From the NCBI GenBank assembly GCA_964389545.1, contig CAYMDN010000008.1, positions 1 through 41,176 of the forward strand: a stretch of 41,176 bases of DNA. Direction: 5' to 3'. The DNA comes from UMGS1781 sp964389545 (GTDB lineage Bacteria > Bacillota > Clostridia > TANB77 > CAG-508). The translations under genes and the position numbers were made by a program. This document shows positions 34,422 to 41,176 of this stretch, piece by piece; the first letter of the stretch is position 1, and each line of letters opens with the position of its first letter. The notes under the pieces were generated by a model, which was given only the letters and a program-made list of their open reading frames with translations, was not told the DNA's origin and ran no database searches.

Positions 34422-34461
34422 TAAAAGAGACTTATCTGCATTTAGTTTGCAAATAAGTCTC
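34422..34461 (-). terminator. Riboswitch-controlled intrinsic terminator
   Basis: GAGACTTATCTGCA (34427-34440) pairs with TGCAAATAAGTCTC (34448-34461) with one G-U, followed by UUUU on the minus strand. Its upstream arm includes the 3' strand of the aptamer's closing helix, so the two structures compete. Confidence 0.85.
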
Positions 34462-34543
34462 ATTGTTTAAAATAAAGCCAGATATCTCTATCAGGTTGTT
34501 GACTTTATTACATATTTCTATGCCAATTACTCCCTCATTCAAT
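34446..34543 (-). promoter_or_regulatory. yybP-ykoY manganese riboswitch
   Basis: In RNA orientation the leader has GAATGAGGGAGTA at the 5' end, then AATAAAGTCAACAACCTGAT, ATCTGGCTTTATT and GAGACTTATTT. These match the yybP-ykoY core: GGGAGUA, GUCAAC..CUGAU, CUGG and GAGACUU, with AATAAAG/CTTTATT closing an internal helix and GAATGAG pairing with CTTATTT as P1. Mn2+ binding would hold P1 and block the terminator, making this an ON switch for the antiporter-mntP operon. Identified by eye. Confidence 0.87.
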
Positions 34544-34549
34544 GTTGCT

Positions 34550-34578
34550 ATTATACTACAACTTCAAATTAGTGTCAA
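34550..34578 (-). promoter_or_regulatory. Promoter of the Mn2+ riboswitch operon
   Basis: TTGACA (34578-34573), 17-nt spacer, TATAAT (34555-34550): full consensus on the minus strand. The transcript would begin at the first bases of the aptamer. Confidence 0.88.
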
Positions 34579-34599
34579 CTGGGAAAATGTTGATTTTAT

Positions 34600-36645
34600 T
34601 TATAATGCAAATTGTGCATTGTATAAGTCTGCATAGAATCCTTTTTTTGCCATTAGTTCCTCATGGTTACCTTGTTCAATTATATTTCCATGATTCATTA
34701 CTAGTATTAAATCAGCATTTTTTATTGTTGATAATCTATGTGCTATTATAAATGATGTTTTTCCTACTGTTAATTTATCCATCGCTTCTTGTATAACTTC
34801 TTCTGTTCTTGTATCAACATTACTTGTCGCTTCATCTAATATCAAGAATGGTGTTTGTTGTAGCATTCCTCTTGCTATTGTTAATAATTGCCTTTGTCCT
34901 GCAGATACATTCTCATTATCTGCAACAAGTGAATCATATCCCTTTGGTAATGTTTTTATAAAATGATCTAACCCTACAGTTTTACAAATCTGTTTAACTT
35001 CCTCATCAGAGACATTTTCTCTATTATATATAATATTTTCTTTCAAAGTTCCATTAAATAGCCATGTATCTTGTAATACCATTGTAAATAAATCATGTAT
35101 ATTTTCTCTAGTTAAATCTTTTGTTGATATTCCGTCTATTTTTATGTCACCGGAATTTATATCGTAAAATTTCATAAGTAAATTAACCATTGTGGTTTTT
35201 CCTGCACCAGTTGGTCCAACAATCGCAATTTTTTGTCCTGGTTTTGCTATTGCACTAAAGCCTTTTATTGTTGGCTCATCATTTCCATCATACTGGAATA
35301 CAACGTTTTCAAATTCTATATTTCCTTTTGCCTCTTCGATATCTAACTTAGTCTTTATATTAGATTCGTCTACCATTTCTTCTTCATCCAAGAATTCAAA
35401 TACTCTTTCACTTGCTGCTGCAGTCGATTGTAGTAATGTCATTGCTTGTGCCATTTGTGATAATGGATTTGTAAATAATCTCACATATACTATAAATGCA
35501 ATTATTGTTCCAAATCCTATTACATTATTCATTGTTAACATTGCACCAACTACACAAACAGCAACATATCCAAAGTTTCCAATAAAATTCATTATTGGTT
35601 GCATTAATCCTGATAAAAATTGGCTCTTTAAATTAGCATCATATACATTTCTATTAAATTTATCAAATTTTTCGTCAGCTTGTTTTTTGCCATTATATGC
35701 TTTTACAACATTTAAGCCAGAATATACTTCTTCAATATGCCCATTTAAATCACCAAGTCCCTTTTGTCTTGCTGTAAAATACTTTTGTGATTTTTTTAAT
35801 ATTATGAACATAAATATAAATCCAAATAATGTTGATAAAATTGCTGTTAGTGCCAATATCCAGTTTGTCCAAAACATCATTATAATTGTTCCAACAAACA
35901 TTGTAATACTCGTTACTAATGTTGCTAATGATTGATTCATAGATTGCGCTATTGTATCAACATCGTTTGTTACTCTTGATAAGATATCTCCTATTGAGGA
36001 TTTATCAAAATATTTTAATGGTAATTTATTTATCTTTTTTGAAATTCTGCCTCTTAAGCTTCTAGCAAATTTATTAGCAACATCTGTCATTAGAATTGAT
36101 TGTACAAGTGTAAATATTGCATTACATACATACATTACTACTAATATAATTCCAATGTTTTTAATTACTTCTATATTAATTGCTGGTGGTCGAATTACCT
36201 TTTGCACATTTTCTGGTAGCTCTTCAATTTTGGCATAAAAATCTTGTGGTGTTGCATCCTCTCCAATTTCTGCTAATACTTTAGCTGATGTCATTTGATC
36301 TGCAACAGAAATCTCAACTCCATCTATTTCTATCGCTTGCATATTCCCACTTTTAAAGTTATCCTTGACCGTATCAGTTAGATATTCTATGTTATCTTCG
36401 TTAATTATAACTGCTTTTTGTATTTCTCCAACCATATCTGATAACTTATTTGGAGCATTTATTGCAATAATTACTCCTGCTGTTGCTAATATTAATGCTA
36501 TCGCAATAAGAATTTTAAATTTATTTAATTCTTTAAATAATCTTTTAACCGAACTCTTAAAGTCTTTTGCTTTTTCTGCAGGAGCTGGTCCCATTCCTGG
36601 TCCTCTTCTAGGTAGCCTTCTTACTCTATCGTTATTACTAGGCAT
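34600..36645 (-). CDS. ABC exporter subunit B (heterodimer half with consensus Walker B)
   Basis: The protein is a type IV exporter half with six helices followed by an ATPase domain. It has Walker A GPTGAGKTT, a degenerate signature VSAGQRQLL (SAGQ instead of SGGQ), and Walker B FLILDEATSNVD with the catalytic Glu intact. Between the first two helices lies an unusually long extracytoplasmic insert (about 75-150, DMVGEIQKAVIINEDNIEYL onward). From the ATG at 36645 (AAGGAGGAG in front) it has 681 residues. The upstream open frame to 36747 is not used. The start overlaps the partner's stop by 8 nt. A basic Pro/Arg-rich head (RVRRLPRRGPGMGPAPAE) is cytoplasmic. The substrate is unknown; drug or peptide export is usual. 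Confidence 0.93.
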   Translation of the reverse strand: MPSNNDRVRRLPRRGPGMGPAPAEKAKDFKSSVKRLFKELNKFKILIAIALILATAGVIIAINAPNKLSDMVGEIQKAVIINEDNIEYLTDTVKDNFKSGNMQAIEIDGVEISVADQMTSAKVLAEIGEDATPQDFYAKIEELPENVQKVIRPPAINIEVIKNIGIILVVMYVCNAIFTLVQSILMTDVANKFARSLRGRISKKINKLPLKYFDKSSIGDILSRVTNDVDTIAQSMNQSLATLVTSITMFVGTIIMMFWTNWILALTAILSTLFGFIFMFIILKKSQKYFTARQKGLGDLNGHIEEVYSGLNVVKAYNGKKQADEKFDKFNRNVYDANLKSQFLSGLMQPIMNFIGNFGYVAVCVVGAMLTMNNVIGFGTIIAFIVYVRLFTNPLSQMAQAMTLLQSTAAASERVFEFLDEEEMVDESNIKTKLDIEEAKGNIEFENVVFQYDGNDEPTIKGFSAIAKPGQKIAIVGPTGAGKTTMVNLLMKFYDINSGDIKIDGISTKDLTRENIHDLFTMVLQDTWLFNGTLKENIIYNRENVSDEEVKQICKTVGLDHFIKTLPKGYDSLVADNENVSAGQRQLLTIARGMLQQTPFLILDEATSNVDTRTEEVIQEAMDKLTVGKTSFIIAHRLSTIKNADLILVMNHGNIIEQGNHEELMAKKGFYADLYNAQFAL

Positions 36646-38401
36646 TTTCCAACTCCTCCTTTGATAATTGCGAATATGCAATTTGTTTATATATTTCGCA
36701 ACTTTGTAATAGCTCTTTATGTGTTCCATTTCCAACACATTCACCATTTTCCAGAACTATAATTTTATCACTATTTAATATCGTTCCTATTCTTTGTGCA
36801 ACTATTAGTGACGTTGCGTCTTTAGTATATTTCTTTAATTCTTTTCTTAAAACGCTATCTGTCTTATAGTCTAAGGCTGAAAAGCTATCATCAAAAATAT
36901 ATATTTCTGGATTTCTTGCAATCGCTCTTGCAATTGATAATCTTTGTTTCTGTCCTCCAGATACATTGGTTCCACCTTGCGCAATATGAGTCTCGTATTT
37001 ATCATCCATTTCTTCAACAAATTCTTTTGCTTGTGCAACTTCTATTGCTTTTTTTACTTGTTCTTCTGTAATTGCATCATTTCCAGAATCTCCGTATGTT
37101 ATATTGTTTTTTATTGTGTCATTAAACATAACAGCTTTTTGAGGTACATAACCAATTTTATTGTGCAAAAGTTCTTGTGAGTATTCTTTTACATTTACTC
37201 CATCAACTAACACTTCACCTTCAGTTGCGTCATAAAATCTAGGAACTAAATTAATTAATGTTGATTTTCCACTACCTGTAGAGCCTATAAAAGCAACAGT
37301 TTGTCCTTTTTCCGCTTTAAATGATATATTTTTTAATAGGTATTCATCAGCATCTGGGTATTTAAATGATACATTTTTAAATTCAACTGTGCCTCTTTCT
37401 GTAGTTTTATCTTTATTCATTGTTCCATCTATTATTGATATTTCAGCATCTAGTACTTCATTAATACGCTCTGCAGATACTTGTGCACGTGGTAATAGCA
37501 TGAATATCATTGCAAGCATCAAGAATGACATTATAACTTGCATAGCATATGAGCTAAATACAACCATATCACCTAGTAAACTTAATTTCATTGGTAATAT
37601 TGCATCTCTAATTAATATTGCTCCAATAAAATATATTCCTAATGTTAGTCCATTCATTACGAGCATCATTGTTGGAGATAGTATTGAAAAGGCTTTTTGA
37701 TTGAATAGTTGCATCTTTGTTAACTTATTATTTACCTCTTGAAATTTATCTTCTTGATATCGTTCAGCATTAAAAGCTCTTACAACTCTTATTCCTGTAA
37801 GATTTTCTCTAAGTGTTCCATTGATTCTATCAATTAATTTTTGTACTATTTTAAATCTTGGCATTACTATTGCAATTAATACCCCAATTACTGATAATAA
37901 AATTACAATACCTGCTACTGTTAAAGCACTCCATTGCCAACTTTTATTTAAAATTTTTGTAACAGCCCACACTGCCATAATTGGTGCCTTTATCATGACT
38001 TGTAATCCCATAGCTACAACCATCTGTAATTGTGTAATATCATTAGTAGTTCTTGTAATTAAGCTACTTGTAGAAAACTGCTTAACTTCATTCATTGCTA
38101 AATTTTCAACTTTATCAAATAGTTTTTTTCTAACATTCATCGAAAATCTTGCTGAAATTGTTGCTGCAAAAAATCCCACAACAATTGATGAAATAAGGCT
38201 TCCTAATGCACATCCAAGCATGAAAGCTCCATTTTCTATAATATCTTTCATTTCACTACCTGGGGTTTGCACTAATTGCGTAATTTGAGACATATAATCT
38301 GGCATTTCAAGTTCTAGCCATACTTGCACAACAACTAAACATATACAAATTATAGCTAACATTAATTCTTTTTTACCAAGATTTTTCAACAGTCTAATCA
38401 T
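36638..38401 (-). CDS. ABC exporter subunit A (heterodimer half with degenerate Walker B)
   Basis: The 587-residue half-transporter has six helices, then an ATPase with Walker A GSTGSGKSTLINL, a canonical signature VSGGQKQRLSIARA, and Walker B IYIFDDSFSALD. In that Walker B Asp stands where the catalytic Glu should be. Together with the partner's SAGQ signature this is the one-active-site arrangement known from TM287/288, BmrCD and LmrCD. A TTG two codons upstream is an alternative start (AAAGGA at 5 nt); the ATG at 38401 is taken. It is the first gene of the pair. Confidence 0.93.
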   Translation of the reverse strand: MIRLLKNLGKKELMLAIICICLVVVQVWLELEMPDYMSQITQLVQTPGSEMKDIIENGAFMLGCALGSLISSIVVGFFAATISARFSMNVRKKLFDKVENLAMNEVKQFSTSSLITRTTNDITQLQMVVAMGLQVMIKAPIMAVWAVTKILNKSWQWSALTVAGIVILLSVIGVLIAIVMPRFKIVQKLIDRINGTLRENLTGIRVVRAFNAERYQEDKFQEVNNKLTKMQLFNQKAFSILSPTMMLVMNGLTLGIYFIGAILIRDAILPMKLSLLGDMVVFSSYAMQVIMSFLMLAMIFMLLPRAQVSAERINEVLDAEISIIDGTMNKDKTTERGTVEFKNVSFKYPDADEYLLKNISFKAEKGQTVAFIGSTGSGKSTLINLVPRFYDATEGEVLVDGVNVKEYSQELLHNKIGYVPQKAVMFNDTIKNNITYGDSGNDAITEEQVKKAIEVAQAKEFVEEMDDKYETHIAQGGTNVSGGQKQRLSIARAIARNPEIYIFDDSFSALDYKTDSVLRKELKKYTKDATSLIVAQRIGTILNSDKIIVLENGECVGNGTHKELLQSCEIYKQIAYSQLSKEELENA

Positions 38402-38470
38402 AAACAAATCTGTCCTTTCTAATCTTGTAATTAATTTTTAGGTTTTATTCAAATTTCAATTCCATCTTAT

Positions 38471-38489
38471 TTGGCATATTCTATACCAA
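38471..38489 (-). promoter_or_regulatory. Operator-like dyad upstream of the heterodimeric ABC exporter
   Basis: TTGGCATA and TATACCAA form an imperfect palindrome around a 3-nt centre, 70-90 nt before the exporter start, in an AT-rich gap. It could bind a regulator, but no regulator gene is adjacent. Confidence 0.35.
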
Positions 38490-38522
38490 TTATATTAAAA
38501 TAACATTAAACTCCATTATATT

Positions 38523-39659
38523 TTATTTCCTTTTTGCTACTATATTTGTTATTATTATAAATCCTATAGCAAAGCTTAACATTATTCCCATATTAATTAA
38601 TACTGGTGTTAGTGTTTCTAAATTAAATGTTTCCATTGTCTTTATCATTTCATTATTTTGCACAAAGTAATACGATGGTAAAACATGGGCTATTTTTAAC
38701 ACTATATCTGGTAACCATTCAACTGGCACAAATGATCCACATAAAAAACTCGAACCAAGTGCAATTACATTTACTATTCCATTTATTGCATTCTTATCTG
38801 ACAAAATATTTCCTATCAAAAAGGCCATTGTTAACGCACAAATTGTTAGTACAAATAAATTTATTGCACAGAATAATCCGTTTAATGTAAACATTGCATC
38901 TTTTAATAATATAATTCCTAAAATTATATATGCTATAAATAGAAATATTGCAAATAACGCATTTGATAGTAACAACATGAAATTATATTTTTTATAATTC
39001 ATACTACTAATTAATGTTCTCTTTTTTATTCTTTCTTCTTTAAACGTTGATAATAGTAAACAAATTACATATACACATCCAGCTAACATACTATAATTTG
39101 CAAAATTATAAAATGCTACTAATCTTGATAGTTTACTAGTATCTAATTTTGTTGTTAATTCTACTGATGACTCTTTCTCCAATGTTTTGTTAAGATTATT
39201 TATTATCTCATCTTCATTTTCAAAATTTTCATTATATACATTCGCAGTTTCTATATACTTTTTCAAAGTTAATTCTGCTAATGATGCTTGATAATCTCCT
39301 GTACTTTTTATTTCTATTTGTGGATTCTTTTTAGCCAGAAAATCTTCCCTATAATTTTCTGGAATATATATAACATAATTTACATCTCTATAAAATAAGG
39401 CATCATTTATAGCTTCTTCATCGTTATTTACCTCTATAATTTTACTATTTGATTTTATATAATCAATTAAATTTTTTGTAACGCCTTCTTCTACATCATT
39501 ATTGATTATTAATACGTCTGGTTTTTCTGCAGTAAATGTTGTACCTGTCTCATTCTGGCTCATATTAAGCCCACCAAATATAATTAGAATTACTGTATAC
39601 ATTATAACTACAGATTTTAATTTGTTTAATACTCTTAAAAAGGTTTTAAATACTGTCAT
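38523..39659 (-). CDS. ABC-2 type permease, second subunit
   Basis: The 378-residue permease has an N-terminal helix (about 15-33), an extracytoplasmic domain of about 150 residues (KPDVLIINNDVEEGVTKNLIDYI onward) and five or six C-terminal helices, with the ABC-2 pattern ending in FLCGSFVPVEWLPDIVLKIAHVLPSYYFV. It pairs with the preceding permease; the ATPase is the first gene of the operon. Starts overlap by 14 nt and AGGAGG lies inside the upstream coding end, so translation is coupled. The substrate is unknown; drugs, lipids or bacteriocins are usual. Confidence 0.9.
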   Translation of the reverse strand: MTVFKTFLRVLNKLKSVVIMYTVILIIFGGLNMSQNETGTTFTAEKPDVLIINNDVEEGVTKNLIDYIKSNSKIIEVNNDEEAINDALFYRDVNYVIYIPENYREDFLAKKNPQIEIKSTGDYQASLAELTLKKYIETANVYNENFENEDEIINNLNKTLEKESSVELTTKLDTSKLSRLVAFYNFANYSMLAGCVYVICLLLSTFKEERIKKRTLISSMNYKKYNFMLLLSNALFAIFLFIAYIILGIILLKDAMFTLNGLFCAINLFVLTICALTMAFLIGNILSDKNAINGIVNVIALGSSFLCGSFVPVEWLPDIVLKIAHVLPSYYFVQNNEMIKTMETFNLETLTPVLINMGIMLSFAIGFIIITNIVAKRK

Positions 39660-40830
39660 ATTTTTGCCTCCTTAAACTGATGAATGATAATATCATCATT
39701 ACTGCTGAAAATACAAGTAGGCTTATTATGTTAAAAATAAATCTATCTAAAGTACTATAGTAATACAATGAATAAAATCCATCTGTAATCATACTTGCTG
39801 GATTTAGTTTATTTATAATTGGTACATTTTTATCAATTATGTATTTCATAGTAATTCCCATCATTCCTGATAAGAAACACCCAAGCATTGTAACAGAAAT
39901 TATAATTCCTGTTTTCACATTTTCATTTGTCTTTATTATAGTTCCAATTGCAATTCCTAAAGTAAGACCTGCCGCACTTCCAGCTAATGCAAGTGCTATT
40001 ACTAATAATAAATTGTTGCCATAATCAACTTTTAATATGAAGATAGTAAATAAAAATAGTAATGCTAGTCCAATTAATTGAACTAGATAGCTTGCACAAA
40101 CCGTACTAATTATTATTTTTCCTTTACTTGTAGGTGTCATAGATACTCGTTTTCCTGTTGGGCTCATATTTGCAATATTCTTATTAATTGCTGCTATTCC
40201 AAGTATTCCTCCATACAAACAAGCCATTGCAATTAATGTATAATATTCTATCATTGTATAGCTTAAGTTTTTATTTGATATATTTTCTAATTTTACCTGT
40301 TGTTCTTTTTTTATTTTTGTAATATTTTCATATGTTTGTGCATATATCATGTTTACGTCTTGTGTAGCTAATGATGAATCTTTCATCATTTTAGATTCCA
40401 TAATATTTGATACCATTTCACCTGTTTGTAAAATTTCATCTACAACTGATTTTAAAATTGTCTCATTTATTCCACTTGTTTCAACCACTATTTTCGGTTC
40501 ATTATTCTCTAGTTTTAGATATCCAGATATTTCATCATCTTCTAATAATTTTTTTGCTTGTTCTTCTGAAACATATTGCATGTTAAACATTCTATCTTCA
40601 TCGTTTTCATCGCTTAATGTTTCAAATACTGTTTTGAATGCCACATTATTATTAAATTCTTCGTTTTCAACTATTGCGATATCTATAATGTCTAATTTTT
40701 CACTATTTTCAATATCACTAAATGCCATATTGAAAAATATTCCTAATATTATTGGAAAGGCAAAAGTCCAAAATATTAGCATTTTATTTTTAAATAGTGT
40801 TATAAATGTATACTTAAAATTATGGAACAT
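39646..40830 (-). CDS. ABC-2 type permease, first subunit
   Basis: The 394-residue membrane protein has one N-terminal helix (about 16-34), an extracytoplasmic domain of about 150 residues that includes EEQAKKLLEDDEISGYLKL, and five to six C-terminal helices. The segment TPTSKGKIIISTVCASYLVQLIGLALLFLF is typical of ABC-2 permeases. It starts 1 nt after the ATPase stop, with AAGGAG inside the ATPase gene's end. With the next gene it forms the membrane part of one exporter. Confidence 0.9.
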   Translation of the reverse strand: MFHNFKYTFITLFKNKMLIFWTFAFPIILGIFFNMAFSDIENSEKLDIIDIAIVENEEFNNNVAFKTVFETLSDENDEDRMFNMQYVSEEQAKKLLEDDEISGYLKLENNEPKIVVETSGINETILKSVVDEILQTGEMVSNIMESKMMKDSSLATQDVNMIYAQTYENITKIKKEQQVKLENISNKNLSYTMIEYYTLIAMACLYGGILGIAAINKNIANMSPTGKRVSMTPTSKGKIIISTVCASYLVQLIGLALLFLFTIFILKVDYGNNLLLVIALALAGSAAGLTLGIAIGTIIKTNENVKTGIIISVTMLGCFLSGMMGITMKYIIDKNVPIINKLNPASMITDGFYSLYYYSTLDRFIFNIISLLVFSAVMMILSFISLRRQKYDSI

Positions 40831-40831
40831 A

Positions 40832-41176
40832 CTAATCTCTAAGCTCCTTACCTGTTAATTCTAAGAATACATCATTAAGTGTTGGTCTTTCAGAAAACAC
40901 TTTATTATATTCTATATTTTCTTTTTCTAAATAATTAAGTAATTCTCTGAAGTTATCTTTGCCTTTTTTATATGTTATGAATAAAATTCCATCTTCATAG
41001 TTTAGTTTTTCAACATTCTCAAATTTCTTTAATTTATCAATATGTTTCTCGTCTAGGTTACTTACTTCTATTGTAACTTTCTCTTCTATTTTAGCCACTT
41101 CTTTTAGCTCGTCTGTTGTTCCGCTTGCAATTACTTCACCTTTATCAAGAATTATTACTCTATCACAGATTATTTC
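40832..41176 (-). CDS. ABC transporter ATPase, C-terminal part, cut by window edge
   Basis: Only the last 114 codons are present. They read EIICDRVIILDKGEVIASGTTDELKE, the usual end of an ABC-2-type ATPase domain after the H-loop. A C-terminal extension follows (KVTIEVSNLDEKHIDKLKKFENV) and then ERPTLNDVFLELTGKELRD, the closing motif of the CcmA/NatA-like drug-export ATPases. Walker motifs lie outside the window. It is the first gene of the ATPase-permease-permease operon. Confidence 0.93.
   Translation of the reverse strand, partial: EIICDRVIILDKGEVIASGTTDELKEVAKIEEKVTIEVSNLDEKHIDKLKKFENVEKLNYEDGILFITYKKGKDNFRELLNYLEKENIEYNKVFSERPTLNDVFLELTGKELRD

Noticed and set aside
35192..35935. Long plus-strand frame of 247 codons
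   Set aside because: It lies fully opposite the ABC exporter subunit B, whose motifs are clear, and has no ribosome site or promoter of its own.
1..41176. tRNA, rRNA, CRISPR arrays, insertion sequences, prophage or integrase genes
   Set aside because: No cloverleaf T-loop consensus, no regularly spaced repeats and no transposase or integrase motifs were seen in the gaps or translated genes. The GC-rich orphans therefore have no visible mobility partner.

Overview
The window is low-GC DNA (about 25% G+C in the neutral stretches I counted by eye) with short intergenic gaps, strong AGGAG-type ribosome binding sites, TTGACA/TATAAT promoters and U-tailed intrinsic terminators. With a class III (oxygen-sensitive) ribonucleotide reductase, a one-chain glycyl-tRNA synthetase, a CpsB/CpsD/YveK-type capsule module, a class D-like sortase and an Mn2+ riboswitch, this points to an anaerobic Bacillota, probably an uncultured Clostridia-like gut lineage. 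Every gene lies on the minus strand except tmcAL, so operons read from high to low coordinates.

Layout: (1) 1-3.4 kb: 5' half of nrdD, a small membrane protein, glyS. (2) 3.4-3.85 kb: a GC-rich orphan gene with its own promoter and terminator. (3) 3.9-12.6 kb: acyl-CoA synthetase, a fused MacB-like ABC transporter, EndoQ-type nuclease, RNase HI (frameshifted), tmcAL (plus strand), a YebC regulator, a thioesterase. (4) 12.6-28.8 kb: a surface-polysaccharide locus. Reading in the transcribed direction: PglF-like dehydratase, PglE-like aminotransferase, PglC-like phosphosugar transferase fused to a GNAT acetyltransferase, FemAB-like protein, CapK-like ligase, GT4, an EpsG-like polymerase (frameshifted) and VanZ. 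A second unit with its own promoter follows: sortase substrate, sortase, unknown membrane protein, YveK/Wzz, CpsD kinase, CpsB phosphatase, GT32 and Wzx-like flippase. (5) 28.86-29.49 kb: a second GC-rich orphan transcription unit. (6) 29.5-32.1 kb: DHHW protein and MBOAT acyltransferase (polymer O-acetylation). (7) 32.1-34.6 kb: an anchored protein of unknown function, then a two-gene cation-export operon (CaCA antiporter, MntP) behind a yybP-ykoY Mn2+ riboswitch with terminator. (8) 34.6-41.2 kb: a heterodimeric ABC exporter and an ABC-2 system cut by the window end.

The polysaccharide genes make a coherent route. PglF/PglE/GNAT would build a 2,4-diacetamido-trideoxy sugar, and PglC puts it on undecaprenyl phosphate. 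GT4 and GT32 extend it, the flippase and EpsG-like protein export and polymerise it, YveK/CpsD/CpsB set chain length, and MBOAT/DHHW may acetylate it.

The points that most deserve a second look are: the two GC-rich, self-contained orphan genes with similar initiation regions; three reading-frame breaks (nrdD, rnhA, epsG-like), two of which sit at the same 7-mer CACGGTA; the PglC-GNAT fusion; the sortase paired with an LTYTG substrate inside the capsule export operon; and an nrdD leader with mutually exclusive hairpins.
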